64,000 nucleotides of DNA from Bog-756 sp963830165 (GTDB lineage: Bacteria > Actinomycetota > Acidimicrobiia > Acidimicrobiales > RAAP-2): contig CAWHKZ010000011.1 of assembly GCA_963830165.1 (NCBI GenBank), positions 372,001 to 436,000 of the forward strand, in the 5' to 3' direction. The notes beneath the pieces were generated by a model. The model did no database searches. It was given only the letters and a program-made list of their open reading frames with translations, and had not been told where the DNA came from. The stretch's first letter is position 1. The number at the start of each line of letters is the position of its first letter. Positions 26,688 through 36,419 of the stretch are shown here, piece after piece. The position numbers were made by a program, and so were the translations under genes.

Positions 26688-27293
26688 ATGGTCAATGAGA
26701 CGAGTGACCGGCCGAAGCTCACCCCCAAGGGAGCACGCACCCGGGCACGAATAGTGGAGAACGCCGCCGCCCTGATCCATGAGCGCGGGGTGGCGGGCAC
26801 CACCTTGGAAGACGTCAAGGTGGCGGCGGAAGTCAGCGGCTCGCAGATGTACCACTACTTCCCCGACAAGGACGACCTCGTGCAGGCGGTCATCGACTAC
26901 CAGGCCGAAACCATCGTCAATCGCAATCGAGATGCGCTCAGCAGCGCGAACGGAGTCGAAGCCTGGCGGAACATGGTGATCACCGCGGCGAAGCGCACCA
27001 AAGCAAAGGGGGGCTGCCAACTTGGCTCGCTCGTTGGTCAACTCGCCGAGAGTGACCCCGAGGCCCGAGCGCTCATCGCGGCAGGGTTCGATCAGTGGGC
27101 AGCCGCCATCAGCGATGGACTCAGATCGCTTCATGCTGAAGGGAGACTTCCGTCGGGTATCGACCCGGACGATCTCGCCGTGACTCTGCTTGCCACGCTC
27201 CAAGGGGGGCTTGTACTCGCCCAGGTTCAGCAGAGTCCCCGTCCGTTCGAGACTGCCGTCAATACTCTTCTCGCCCTTGCCATCGGCAGATGA
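26688..27293 (+). CDS. TetR-family transcriptional regulator
   Basis: A 201-residue TetR protein. The HTH is at residues about 14-60 (ARTRARIVENAAALIHERGVAGTTLEDVKVAAEVSGSQMYHYF), followed by a ligand domain containing KGGCQLGSLVGQLAE, typical of the TetR group controlling quinone or aldehyde reductases. It is divergent from an SDR gene with paired repeats between them. Ligand unknown. Confidence 0.9.
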   Translation: MVNETSDRPKLTPKGARTRARIVENAAALIHERGVAGTTLEDVKVAAEVSGSQMYHYFPDKDDLVQAVIDYQAETIVNRNRDALSSANGVEAWRNMVITAAKRTKAKGGCQLGSLVGQLAESDPEARALIAAGFDQWAAAISDGLRSLHAEGRLPSGIDPDDLAVTLLATLQGGLVLAQVQQSPRPFETAVNTLLALAIGR

Positions 27294-27381
27294 GCCCAAG
27301 CCGGGCTCAATCTCGGCCATCAGAGTGGTCATTTCACTGCTCTTGGATGTGGGCGGGCGTCGTCAAGATGATCGGGACCCT

Positions 27382-27693
27382 GTGAGAGCACCGCTCGTGG
27401 GGGAGAAGTTCCACTTCGACCTCGATGGCAGGGCGATTGCGGGCCGCTTCATCGAAGTAGATCCCCCGCACCGCATGCTGCTGAGATGGGACCGTCGAGG
27501 AACCGACACGGCGACTTCGGAACCCACTTTCATTGAGATCACACTGACACCGACGGATGGCGGCACAAAGGTAGAGGTGGAGTTCTCCGGTCTGGGTGCT
27601 GAGGATGCCGCCTTCTATCCGCAACTCTGGGAGCGTCACCTTGACCGGATCGCAGCTGCCTTGGCTGGCGCCGAACCCGTGCATGGCAACTGA
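27382..27693 (+). pseudogene. SRPBCC-domain protein, 5-prime truncated
   Basis: Only the second half of an AHSA1/SRPBCC fold is present: VGEKFHFDLDGRAIAGRFIEVD, RMLLRWD and EFSGLGAEDAAFYPQLWERHLDRI. The N-terminal strand and helices that normally precede (APxxVWxxLTDP) are absent upstream of the GTG at 27382, where the sequence matches nothing recognisable. It is likely a remnant left by rearrangement in the mobile region. Confidence 0.55.
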
Positions 27694-27864
27694 GTCTGAA
27701 GCCGACTCTTCAGTGGTGAACAGTCACGTCCACTTCGGGAGTAGCGATGCGACCGGAGACGCTCCCGCCAGTGGCCGTCCACTGACGGCGAAAGGTCGTC
27801 CACGCGGCGACGGATCGAGACACGTCAACGGACGTCAGAGTTGAGCGTCGGCCATTGGGCAACT

Positions 27865-28100
27865 GAGTCCGCCACACCTCGGAGCGATACTCAACATCCA
27901 CCGTCGCATTACCAGCGACCCGCGGCCGTCACGGAGGACCGGCCGGGCCTCAGCGATGACATGGGCTCTCCGATCGCCTGACATCGTGATGTTCCAACTG
28001 AGGGTCCCCAGCAGTCCTATGAGGTCGTCGGCGGTCAGGGGAACGTTCCAGGTGAGCGTTCTGTGCTCGGGCTCGGCGAACGGGAAGCCATCGGGACAAC
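27865..28100 (-). pseudogene. SAM-dependent methyltransferase C-terminal relic
   Basis: Reading leftward, one frame gives DGFPFAEPEHRTLTWNVPL, TADDLIGLLGTLSWNITMSG and AHVIAEARPVLRD. Another frame then gives GNATVDVEYRSEVWRT. Together these resemble the C-terminal end of actinobacterial class I methyltransferases. The N-terminal Rossmann part is missing. The surrounding 27694-28189 stretch contains no other recognisable gene. Confidence 0.4.
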
Positions 28101-28189
28101 GAAAACCCGAGTCCGGCCTCGGCTAGCGGGGAATCAACGGTCAGGTCAATGGTGCTTCTGGTCTCACATCTGGATCCGAAACACACCCT

Positions 28190-28597
28190 TCAGTCGAGAA
28201 CGGCAATGGCCTCGATCTCGACGAGAAGGTCAGGCGTATAGAGAGCTGCGACGCCGATAAGTGTGCCCGGTGCTAGCGGGCTGACCCCGAGCATTGCGAA
28301 AGCCCGTGCGCGGCCTTCGTTCAGCGGGGAGCTCTTGTCGCCGGTCCAGTCAACGATATAGGTGGTCAACTTGGCGACGTTGTCGAACGAGCCGCCAACG
28401 GCGGCAACGGCGGCACCGACGTTGAGGTAGCACTGCTCGACCTGCGCGGCGAGGTCGCCTTCGCCGACCAGGGCTCCGTCAGCATCCCATGCAACTTGGC
28501 CGGCCATGAACACCAGCTTCGAACCGGTAGCGAGCGACACCTGCCGATGGGCAGCGACCTTCGGCAGTCCTTCTGGGTTGATCAGTTTGATTGGCAC
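28190..28597 (-). CDS. RidA family protein
   Basis: A 135-residue RidA/YjgF-type protein from GTG 28597 (VPIKLINPEGLPKVAAHRQV). Conserved pieces include LVFMAGQVAWDADGALVGEGDLAAQVEQ and the end TLIGVAALYTPDLLVEIEAIAVLD. RidA hydrolyses reactive enamine/imine intermediates. The usual catalytic Arg appears displaced or replaced in the VAAL segment (TLIGVAAL), so this may be a non-deaminase subgroup. It follows a TetR gene and shares the island with SDR genes. Confidence 0.85.
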   Translation of the reverse strand: MPIKLINPEGLPKVAAHRQVSLATGSKLVFMAGQVAWDADGALVGEGDLAAQVEQCYLNVGAAVAAVGGSFDNVAKLTTYIVDWTGDKSSPLNEGRARAFAMLGVSPLAPGTLIGVAALYTPDLLVEIEAIAVLD

Positions 28598-28689
28598 TCT
28601 GCGTCCAACGACCAAAGCCCGTCCTCTCTTCCCGTAGACTCAGATCCTTCGCCAAAGGCCGTCCGATAAACAACACATGCGGTCCCACC

Positions 28690-29274
28690 TCACTTCTGCG
28701 GTACCGCTGCCGTGGGGATGGCGTTGTCGACGAGGACGGCCGCGATGGCGGCGGCGGTGGCGAGGGTCTCGGTGTTGAGGACTCGGCTGCGGGCCGAGGC
28801 GCCATCCAGCAGCAGCGCCAGTTGTTCGCCGAGCTGTTCGGGGTTGGTGGCGCCAGCCTCGCGGGCGGTATCGGTGAGCCGCGCGGCAAAGGCTTTCTTG
28901 TAGTCGCGGGCGTAAACGCGTGCCGGGTGGCCCGGGTCGGGGATTTCGACGGCCGCCGCGATGAACGGGCACAGAGGCGCGTGGATGTCGAAGGCGGCGA
29001 GGAGTCGTTCGCGGGGTGTGAGGTCGGTGCGGTCGAACACTTCGGGCAGGATGTCGGGATCGAATCGGCGTAGGCATTCGGCGATCAGCTCGTCCTTGCC
29101 GGTGAAGTGCTGGTAGAGCGTGCGCTTGGACACCTCGGCCACCGCGCAGAGCTGGTCCATGCCCGTGCCGTTGATGCCTTGATCGCGGAACAGCTGTTGT
29201 GAAGCGCTGAGGATGCGCTCTCGTGCGCCCCTGCCGCGGCGCAGGCCTCGCGGCCCCTTCTCCAACTCCGTCAT
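28690..29274 (-). CDS. TetR-family transcriptional regulator
   Basis: A 194-residue TetR protein from ATG 29274. Its HTH is ARERILSASQQLFRDQGINGTGMDQLCAVAEVSKRTLYQHF, followed by an all-helical ligand domain with a TetR_C-like CPFIAAAVEIPDPGHPAR region. It is divergent from the SDR gene at 29396. Two identical 11-nt repeats (CGGTGTACATA) lie in the shared promoter, consistent with local control. Confidence 0.9.
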   Translation of the reverse strand: MTELEKGPRGLRRGRGARERILSASQQLFRDQGINGTGMDQLCAVAEVSKRTLYQHFTGKDELIAECLRRFDPDILPEVFDRTDLTPRERLLAAFDIHAPLCPFIAAAVEIPDPGHPARVYARDYKKAFAARLTDTAREAGATNPEQLGEQLALLLDGASARSRVLNTETLATAAAIAAVLVDNAIPTAAVPQK

Positions 29275-29304
29275 ACGCCCAGCGTAGCCCAGTCGGGTAC
29301 CGAC

Positions 29305-29365
29305 CGGTGTACATAGCTTGCATCCGCTCACGCTGATACGTTAAGCACCCAGATCGGTGTACATA
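29305..29365. promoter_or_regulatory. Identical repeats in the TetR/SDR promoter
   Basis: CGGTGTACATA occurs at 29305-29315 and 29355-29365, exactly 50 nt apart, each containing the palindrome TGTACA. One lies close to each divergent start (29274 and 29396), so they are candidate operators for the TetR protein. Confidence 0.55.
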
Positions 29366-29395
29366 ACATCGGCACGGCAGCTGGACGGAGTAGTC

Positions 29396-30130
29396 ATGGG
29401 AAAGCTCGATGGCAAGGTCGCGGTGATCACAGGCGGGACAAGCGGTATGGCGCTGGCCGGTGCCAAGTTGTTCGTTGACGAAGGAGCTCACGTCTTCATC
29501 TCGGGCCGGCGGAAGGACGCGCTGGACGAAGCCGTCAAGCTGATCGGCCGGAACGTGACCGGCGTGCAGGCCGATTCGGCCGACCTCGACGATCTGGACC
29601 GACTGTTCGAGACGGTCAAGCAGGAAAAGGGCACGATCGACGTGTTGTGGGCAAGTGCCGGCGTGGGCGAACAGGGCAGGCTCGGCGAGATCACCGAGGA
29701 GCAGTTCGATGCCGCCTTCTCGCTGAACGCGCGCGGCACGCTGTTCACGGTCCAGAAGGCGCTGCCGCTGTTCAACGATGGAGGCTCGATCTTCATGACC
29801 GGGTCGAACGCTTCGCTCCGGGGTTACCCCGATTGGAGTGTGTACGCAGCGAGCAAGGCCGTGCTGCCCGCCTACGCACGGGTGTGGGTGTCCGAGCTGA
29901 GGGACAGGAAGATCCGGGTGAACGTGCTGACCCCCGGCCAGGTCGCCTCGCCGATGATGGAGGAGGTGATGTCCGCGGAGATGAAGGCGCAGTTCGAGTC
30001 CGTGATCCCGCGGCGAGAGATGGGCCGCCCTGAGGAGATCGCGTCGGTCGCGTTGTTCCTCGCCTCGGACGACTCGAGCTACGTCAATGGCATGGAGCTG
30101 GTTGTCGACGGCGGCACCACAGTGATCTGA
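29396..30130 (+). CDS. Short-chain dehydrogenase/reductase
   Basis: A 244-residue SDR. It has cofactor motif TGGTSGMALAGA, WASAGVGEQG (NNAG equivalent), Ser in MTGSNASLRG, active-site YAASKAVLPAYARVW and the usual end MELVVDGGTTVI. ATG 29396 follows a GGAG ribosome-binding site. It forms a locus with the divergent TetR regulator and the downstream F420-NADP-like gene. It probably reduces a xenobiotic or quinone carbonyl. Substrate unknown. Confidence 0.9.
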   Translation: MGKLDGKVAVITGGTSGMALAGAKLFVDEGAHVFISGRRKDALDEAVKLIGRNVTGVQADSADLDDLDRLFETVKQEKGTIDVLWASAGVGEQGRLGEITEEQFDAAFSLNARGTLFTVQKALPLFNDGGSIFMTGSNASLRGYPDWSVYAASKAVLPAYARVWVSELRDRKIRVNVLTPGQVASPMMEEVMSAEMKAQFESVIPRREMGRPEEIASVALFLASDDSSYVNGMELVVDGGTTVI

Positions 30131-30228
30131 GCGCGGCGCCGGCGTGGGCGAACCTTCGACACGCCAGGCCATCACGCCAGCAAGACCCCACGACCAACTG
30201 ATCCAGACACCACGAAGGAACACACGTC

Positions 30229-30847
30229 ATGACCACCATCAGCATCATCGGCTCGGGCAACATGGCCACCGCCATCGGCACCCGGGCGGCGAAGCACGGC
30301 CACACCATCGAGATCATGAGCCGCAACACCGCCAAGGCCCAGGCGCTTGCCGACCAGATCGGCAACGGAGCCACCGTCGGCACGTTCGGCGCAAGGCCGG
30401 CGGGCGACATCGTCATCGTCGCCGTCCTGTACACCGGCGCGGTTGAAGTGGTCGCGCACTACGGCGATGCGCTGTCCGGCAAGATCCTCGTCGACATCAC
30501 CAACCCGTTCAACGCCGACGTCACCGGACTCGTGACTACCGCGGGCGACTCGGTGTCCCAGCAGATTGCCGCCGCCGCCCCCGAGGGCACACACGTCGTG
30601 AAGGCGTTCAATACGATCCTTCAGCGGCGTCCTTGCTGAAGACAAGCCCGTGGACGTGTTCTTCGCCGGCGACAGCGCCGAGGCGAAGGCACGCGTCGCG
30701 GCGTTTCTGGAGAGCTTGGACATGCGGCCCCTCGACGCAGGAGGGCTCGAAATGGCTCACGTCCTTGAATGGGCCGGCATCCTCCTGGTGGGCCTGGCAC
30801 GCAACGGCGCCGGCTTCGACATCGCCTTGGGAGCCAAAGCGCTCTGA
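30229..30847 (+). pseudogene. F420-dependent NADP reductase-like protein, one frameshift
   Basis: Two frames rebuild about 205 residues. The first has MTTISIIGSGNMATAIGTRA, MSRNTAKAQAL, VAVLYTG, LVDITNPFNAD and VVKAFNTI. After a break near 30617 the second has SGVLAEDKPVDVFFAGD, LESLDMRPLDAGGLEMAHVLE and ALGAKAL. This is the NADPH:F420 oxidoreductase (Fno/NPD) fold. ATG 30229 has a GAAGGAA ribosome-binding site. The extra C near ATCCTTC explains the break. If it is only an assembly error the protein is complete. Confidence 0.7.
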
Positions 30848-31060
30848 ATCCTTCGAAGAGAACGGGGCGAAGTGCGAGTGGCACCAAGGCTTCCACGGCC
30901 CCAAGGTCGGCCGGGGCCTGGCCCGCTCGACCGGACAGCCGACCCGAATCGGACGTTCCCCTAGTTCAGGGAGGGGCTCGACATCGCCGTTTGCCTTGGT
31001 TCGGAGGATCCAGTGAAATACCGGCTCTGAACAGGGAAAATGTTGTAATTCCGACAACGG
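30848..31060. other. Non-coding flank of the attachment-site copy
   Basis: No recognisable gene is present between the F420-NADP-like gene and the tRNA-like repeat at 31061. Short open frames here have no family resemblance. The stretch may include DNA left over from earlier integrations. Confidence 0.35.
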
Positions 31061-31102
31061 GTGGAGGTAAGGGGATTCAACCCCTGACCTCTTGACGGCC
31101 AG
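31061..31102 (-). repeat. Attachment-site copy: 3-prime part of tRNA-Ala
   Basis: The 42 nt GTGGAGGTAAGGGGATTC-AACCCCT...GACGGCCAG match 37646-37689 of the intact tRNA-Ala gene, except for one missing G in the T-loop and T-to-G in the anticodon-arm part. The 5-prime half of the tRNA is absent. This is the pattern expected of the distal att site of an element integrated into the tRNA gene, bounding a segment of about 6.6 kb. Confidence 0.75.
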
Positions 31103-31438
31103 ACTCTTCCGGAGCCAGTTGTCCATCGTCGTCGTCAGCCATCGCAGGGCGTCTACCAGGAACAATGTGCCCGACCTTCGGCCTGTTCGGAGTCGTCCTG
31201 AAACCGTCCCCCTGCGTGCACCCCGTGACCAAAATGTGTCCGCGGTACCCACCGGGGGGTTGTCCGAAGGTGCGGCTGCGGCAAGGGGGAGGCCGTCAAT
31301 GTCGCAAAGATGGCACGCAAGCCTGACAGTCGGAGGGCGCGAACAACCGTAGAGCCCAGCGCGTGTTCAGGACTGCCTAGCGCGCGAGCGGACCCTCACG
31401 GAATGAGCCACTCACCAAAGTTGGCGGAGAACCCCGAG

Positions 31439-31993
31439 TCAGGGGAGTACTGAAACTTCACCGGAGTGATACCGGCCGGCAGCACCGAAGACCACGCATC
31501 CGGTGGCACTCTCGCCCACCCCGAGCTGGTAGGACCCACTGTTGAAGTTGGTGCACTCATTCACGTCGTCAAAGTCAGCCGTGTAGGACTGGTTGTTCGA
31601 CCCGATCAGCGTCGAGTCACCGTTGGCATCGCCCTGGAGCGCAGAGGTACCCGTGTCCTTGATGGTGAGGAGAGTTGCAACATACGAGTCGCCGTTGGGG
31701 TTGCCCTGGTCGTCGGTGGGCGGCCCATCAGCTCCCGTGGCGGGGTTGATCACCTGGGTCAACGTCACGTCCGCCTTGGCGCCACCCGAGCCTGAGAGGC
31801 TCAGCGTTGCACCGACGTGAGCTTCTCCCGGCTTTGTAGTGGAAGTTGACGCCGTGGTCGCCTTGGTCGGCGTGGTGGCAACTGTGGAGTTCGATGCCGA
31901 CGCTGCGGTAGTCACGGGTGAGTTGACCTCCTTGGCGGCTGAGCAACCGGCCAGGGCCAAGGCCGCAAGGATGATCAGAGATCCGCGCTCCAT
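31439..31993 (-). CDS. DUF4352-like lipoprotein, 3-prime frameshift
   Basis: ATG 31993 starts a lipoprotein signal (MERGSLIILAALALAGCSA), a Thr/Ser-rich linker and an Ig-like DUF4352-type domain (LLTIKDTGTSALQGDANGD, CTNFNSGSYQLGVGESATGCVVF). The frame as given stops at 31439. The alternative frame from about 31480 supplies the usual ending VLPAGITPVKFQYSPDSGF through a stop at 31396. The intact gene would be 31396-31993. Located within the integrated segment. Role unknown, likely surface exposed. Confidence 0.65.
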   Translation of the reverse strand: MERGSLIILAALALAGCSAAKEVNSPVTTAASASNSTVATTPTKATTASTSTTKPGEAHVGATLSLSGSGGAKADVTLTQVINPATGADGPPTDDQGNPNGDSYVATLLTIKDTGTSALQGDANGDSTLIGSNNQSYTADFDDVNECTNFNSGSYQLGVGESATGCVVFGAAGRYHSGEVSVLP

Positions 31994-32272
31994 TGTGTCG
32001 CCTTTCATTTCAAGCCGATCAGCACCCGCCAACCGCTGGAGGAATGTCTAGTTCACGAGCGCCTGTTCGTGCGCCAACCGTCGATCTATCGCACCATTCC
32101 CGACCCAATGCCAAATGGCTATCGTGGCGAGGAAGACGGGCCTATGCACGATTCACCTAATGCGGTCGTCCGCCTTTGGATGGATCCCGGCATGCCATCG
32201 CGAAAAGTGGAAGAGTGTGTCCCGCCATAGCGGGACCTCCCCACTGTGCGCGACGACACATGGGGGAGACCG

Positions 32273-32680
32273 ATGAGCGACACCTCACAGGGACCAGGAT
32301 GGTGGCTGGCATCCGACGGAAGGTGGTATCCGCCGGAGCAGAGCACTGCACCTGCATTCGTGGCGACCGTGCAGCCTGAAGCATCCTCACCAGAACCGAA
32401 GCGGAATAAGGGCTTGCACTGGCGCAAAATGACGTGGGCCGTGTTGGTATTCAACCTGATCATGCTGATTTGGCTGATTACCAGCCTGACTGCTTCAACC
32501 AAGAACTGCAACGGCATGACGACGGGCGAATGCGCAGGAGTCTCTGATGTGGCGCACTCCGCCGTCGCTGCCATCCAGATCGTCCTCTGGGTGTTTGGCG
32601 ACATCATCCTGGGGATTATCTGGCTCGTGATAAGGGGCGTTCGTGTCCGGTGTGTGGCCGTAGCGTCAAGCGTGGACTAG
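32273..32680 (+). CDS. DUF2510-like membrane protein, 3-prime frameshift removes a zinc ribbon
   Basis: ATG 32273 (after GGGGAG) opens MSDTSQGPGWWLASDGRWYP, a DUF2510-type Trp-rich motif. Two membrane helices follow (MTWAVLVFNLIMLIWLITSL and VLWVFGDIILGIIWLVI). After an apparently missing A at 32632, the other frame encodes a C-terminal zinc ribbon (CPVCGRSVKRGLVACKNCGHDF) ending at 32730. Full-length protein about 152 residues. Function unknown. Confidence 0.55.
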   Translation: MSDTSQGPGWWLASDGRWYPPEQSTAPAFVATVQPEASSPEPKRNKGLHWRKMTWAVLVFNLIMLIWLITSLTASTKNCNGMTTGECAGVSDVAHSAVAAIQIVLWVFGDIILGIIWLVIRGVRVRCVAVASSVD

Positions 32681-32730
32681 TGGCTTGCAAGAACTGCGGC
32701 CATGACTTCAGAGTCGCAGCAGCAAAATGA

Positions 32731-33012
32731 ACGACTGCGGATGACAAAGGCACGGCACACACCCCGTTCGACGACAAGGTGCGCGGGAACCGGTGCGCCG
32801 ATAGTCAGCGGTTACCCATGAACCTGTTGTGTCAGTTAGCCTCAAGACTCAGGTCGACAGAGACGAGCACGTGCGGGCCACAGCGACCCACTACGTGGTT
32901 GGACGGGAGCAATAGCGCTGGGCAAGGTGACGGGTCTTAGATCCGACCGATTGCAAGGGATTCGCCAGAAGGTGCGCCCTGATTGGTTAGTCGGGTGCGG
33001 CTGGTCATGGGC
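32731..33012. other. Intergenic region within the integrated element
   Basis: No gene recognised. Base composition is lower in GC than the flanking chromosome. It separates the rightward membrane protein gene from the leftward helicase relic. Confidence 0.35.
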
Positions 33013-34252
33013 TCACGCTGCGTCTCTCGTGTGGTCGCGCCGCCCTAGAAGTCCTGACCCGAGTCCTTCCAGATACCGAAGCTTGCCAATGGCCAGGTAT
33101 GGTCCCGGCAGATCTCGTCGGTCAGCGGTGACCTTCCGTAGCCGGTCACCACGCCAACGACCAAGAGTCAGCGCGGGAGTGATCGACAGTCGGGCGGAGA
33201 CCGATGCCCAGTTCCGGCCACGCATCCAGCGTCGGGATCGAGGGCTTGATCTCCCGAGTTCCACCGAAACCTTGCGGAGCGTGATGCTCCATGAGGAGTG
33301 CGAAGCCATGACGTGATCGCAGGTCATCCAAGGTCCGAGGAGTCGGCTCCGTGGCTTCCTCGTGAGACTCCCGCTCTCGCCGCTGGAACATCTGTACACC
33401 GGCCCAATCACGACAAGCCCGAGGTCGGTGCAGCAATCATCTCGCTCTAGCTCTGCGCGGTCATGGCGGGTCCGTGATATCGATTCCACCGGGCCGCATG
33501 AACACACGAAGTTGCTGCGCGTCGTATCGGTCGCCCACGGTGCGTTGCAGTTGGCTCACCAACCGCGGACCGGTCTCGGCAATCGCAGCGGCAGGGTTTT
33601 CGAGATCGACCAGGAGGACCCTGATCGGGGGCATGGGATCGAACCTGAGGGGATGAACTCCCTGAAGCCGAGGCGTGTGCAATCTGGCGAAGCAGGGTGG
33701 ATTTTCCGCCGCCTTCAGCCACAACGATGGCCCGCCAGTCCCTGACGCACAGTCCCGGCAATGCCAACGGTGCCACGTCGTCGGCACCGGCGATCACGTC
33801 ATCGAGCGTGCGGACCGTTGGGAGCCTTCGGCATGTGGGGCGTCAAGAGTGCTCAGGTCGGATCGGAGCTGTTCAGCGATCGCCTGAGGGTCAGCGCCAC
33901 CCTCAACCTCGCTACCTTGCACCGCCGGTCAAACACCAGCCGCCGACCGACCGAATGGCGGAGGACGATTTCAACGTGCTCGGCCCGGGGTCGCAATCCT
34001 TGCGATATCAGCTCGATTAGAAGCCCGGGATCGTGCTCCCAGCCGTGGCGGGCGTAGGCATCAGCGACCGTGGCGTACATGGTCGACGGCGCCACCGCCC
34101 CGATAGAGCTCCCCGATCACTGTCCAGCTTCGCCAGGCCGTTGTCGTAGAAGTCCGACGGGTCCAACGTGGCGATGAGCCCCGGGATGGAGTCGGGGAAG
34201 GGCAGGCCGCCACAATGGAGCGTTCGGCTTCGAGGTCGTGCGGTACGGCCAT
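33013..34252 (-). pseudogene. DnaB-N/AAA-ATPase (RepA-like) helicase, multiply frameshifted
   Basis: At least seven frame changes separate otherwise continuous homology. The order is MAVPHDLEAERSIVAA (DnaB N-domain start, ATG 34252), SIPGLIATLDPSDFYDNGLA, YARHGWEHDPGLLIELISQG, RRLVFDRRCKVARLRVALTL, then Walker A region VAEGGGKSTLLRQIA, Walker B-like PPIRVLLVDLENP, and the C-terminal HGFALLMEHHAPQGFGG and AWPELGIGLRP. This is the two-domain replicative ATPase found in actinobacterial integrative elements and phages. Non-functional as given. Confidence 0.65.
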
Positions 34253-34991
34253 CAGTCCCACCTTGGGATGCCAGCAGGTCCGGTGCAGACCATCGCGGCT
34301 GGCTGCTCCTAGGCGGGTTCAGATACTCCCGCCATGGCTCGTCGGGTCCATAGAAGGTCGCACCGTGCTTGACGAACTTCGGATCGCTGGCAGCGACGGT
34401 GAACGGCGTAATTGTCTGGCTGCCGCGCATCAGATCGACGGAGGATGCTCCTGCACGGCGCCTTGCGACGTATGCCTTCAACGTTTTGGCCCTGTCGATG
34501 CTGCGTGGATACACCTTCCACATCTCATCGAAGTCGGACTCGAAGGAGGCGAGCGGAGCGGAGCGCTTCCTAGGTTCCCTTCCTTTCCCTTCCCTTCCCT
34601 TCAGGACGGAAGCATCCGGGACTTCTCCGGGAAGGCCCCTGGAACGATCCTGAATGGCATTGGGTGCAGGCAGTGAAGACGGTCGCGGATGACTTATGAC
34701 CTGGTGTTCACTCCATGAAGGGATCCGGAAGTAGGTCCTGTCACCTACCGCGTACCTCTCAATGAGTCCCTGATCTGACAATGACTTCATGTCGGATTCG
34801 ACATCGACCGTTGAGCGGTCATCGTCAAGCTGGCCAAAGTTCAACTTTGATGAGCCGAACGTCGTCAGCGCCATGTCCTCGTTGTCGACGTAGGTCCAGA
34901 GACCGATGAACGTCAGGCGAGTCGGCTTCGCAAGCTCGGCGACGGTGAGGGAGCGAAAGAACGATGGTTTGATCGTGCGGATGCGCGACAT
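34253..34991 (-). pseudogene. Phage/ICE replication-initiation-like protein, damaged 3-prime end
   Basis: ATG 34991 opens MSRIRTIKPSFFRSLTVAEL, then ARLTFIGLWTYVDNED-like and LIERYAVGDRTYFRIPSWSEHQ (winged-helix initiator domain), a charged linker, and FDEMWKVYPRSIDRAKTLKAY with DPKFVKHGATFYG as in replisome organiser C-termini. The middle (about 34400-34450) and the end look frame-disturbed, so the stop is uncertain. It may overlap the helicase ATG at 34252. It pairs with the helicase as a replication module. Confidence 0.6.
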
Positions 34992-35161
34992 CAGGGCCTC
35001 AAATCCTTCACCGCGGCCCAAATTCAGATCGACCGCACCCTTGTGGGCGTCGGCATGGCTCAGCCTTCCTTGGACGGAAGCCACAAGTCCCGTAGCGGCA
35101 GCCTCAAGTCGGCAGACTGCGGTCTCAGTGTTGGGTATTCCGGTAACGGCAGGGTTCAAGT

Positions 35162-35431
35162 TCAAGCCGATGCCACCTTGGTCGATGCGGGCCCGATCAA
35201 CGTCCGCTGTGAGGGCTTCGTCGATGCCGAGCAGACGACGAATCCCAGAAGTTGGAATGATCCGCGTGTGCCGACTGCGATCACGTCGATCTTGATGTCC
35301 CCTTTCTTGATTGCCGATCGGAGATTGGTTTCTCCACACCCGAGAGCTTGAGCCGCTTGGTAGTAGTTCATCGTCGGATGGCTGAGGAGAGCCAGAACTT
35401 CCTCTGTTGAGGCTTCGGATCGAACAAGCAT
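35162..35431 (-). CDS. Helix-turn-helix (excisionase/MerR-like) protein, frameshifted tail
   Basis: ATG 35431 opens MLVRSEASTEEVLALLSHPT followed by NYYQAAQALGCGETNLRSAI and KKGDIKIDVIAVGT, an excisionase/MerR-type winged helix. The typical continuation IIPTSGIRRLLGID appears in the neighbouring frame from about 35265, so the last 30 residues as given are probably wrong. It is likely the excisionase or a regulator of the integrated element, upstream of its replication genes. Confidence 0.55.
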   Translation of the reverse strand: MLVRSEASTEEVLALLSHPTMNYYQAAQALGCGETNLRSAIKKGDIKIDVIAVGTRGSFQLLGFVVCSASTKPSQRTLIGPASTKVASA

Positions 35432-35811
35432 TTCGTGACGCTCCTTGTTTGCCGGGGTCCCAGCGCTGGTCGACGTTGGAGTTCGTCTCCATGTTGAAGT
35501 ATCGTGTTACGTGGTCAGTAATCCGATAAGGTGATTTTGGCAAGGAACGAGCTTCCATTGAGAAGAGGCTGCGGCATCCGCTGATGCTGCAATGGGATCA
35601 CCTCGTCGACCAAGGGCGAATCAAGGATTTGCAAGATGCAGATGATCGTGAGAAACTTGAGCAGAGGCTCGTTGAGGAGATCGTTGCCGAAGTCCGTCGC
35701 CTGCAGTCGGAGTCAGTTCGGATCGGGTCTTCTCGACTGCACCGCCAGCAGACCAATTGCCGTGATTGATGGCGCTCGCAGCATTGCAAGCGAAGGAGGA
35801 GGCTGGCTCGG

Positions 35812-36388
35812 ATGACGTTCAGGAAGGTCCGCGAAGTGCTGGGGGGACTCGTGAATCCAGATGAGATCGAGAGGCATTTCGGAGTAATGCCTGGAGAAAA
35901 GGAAATTTGCATCGCTTCTGATGGCAATTTCGATGACCGTTCCAAAGGGCATCGTCCCGTGCCTGTCACGTCTCGCTACCGAACATCACTGGCGCATTGA
36001 AGATGCGATGACATTCGTTGCATCGGGCGTGACCCCCGTTGTCCAGTGGGCCAGTGTCACCTACGGCCTGCATGGGCCCACAACCCGGATCACGATCACC
36101 GTTGACCCCGAGATGTCGCCAAGGACCGTGGCTGCTCTCTATGCGGCGAGCCGAAAACTCATTCAGCCCAAGCGGAGGATTCGCTCGATGACGGAGAAGA
36201 TGGCAGCTCTTGCACTCTTCGTCGTCCGTTCCGACCCGAGATCCAACTGGCGGATCCGGATGGCTCGCTGGAATGACGATCGCGCCCGGCCATCCCACTT
36301 GGGCGCATTCAGAGGTCTCCAACTTCAACCGAGATGCACACGCCGCACACTACGTCGAATTCAGGAACCGGGCCTGTAGGTACTGGGC
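35812..36388 (+). pseudogene. Conserved hypothetical protein of integrative elements, frameshifted
   Basis: Three frames contribute. MTFRKVREVLGGLVNPDEIE starts at 35812. From about 35950 another frame gives LATEHHWRIEDAMTFVASG, TRITITVDPEMSPRTVAALY and IRSMTEKMAALALFV. A third gives HPTWAHSEVSNFNRDAHAA near 36270. This resembles hypothetical proteins often found just before the integrase in actinobacterial elements. Function unknown, and exact borders are uncertain. Confidence 0.4.
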
Positions 36389-36419
36389 CTGGAGGGCCAT
36401 TCCAAGAGAAGGGTGAAGC

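Noticed and set aside
31061..31102. A second functional tRNA gene
   Set aside because: The 5-prime half is absent and the T-loop lacks a base. It is only an attachment-site copy.
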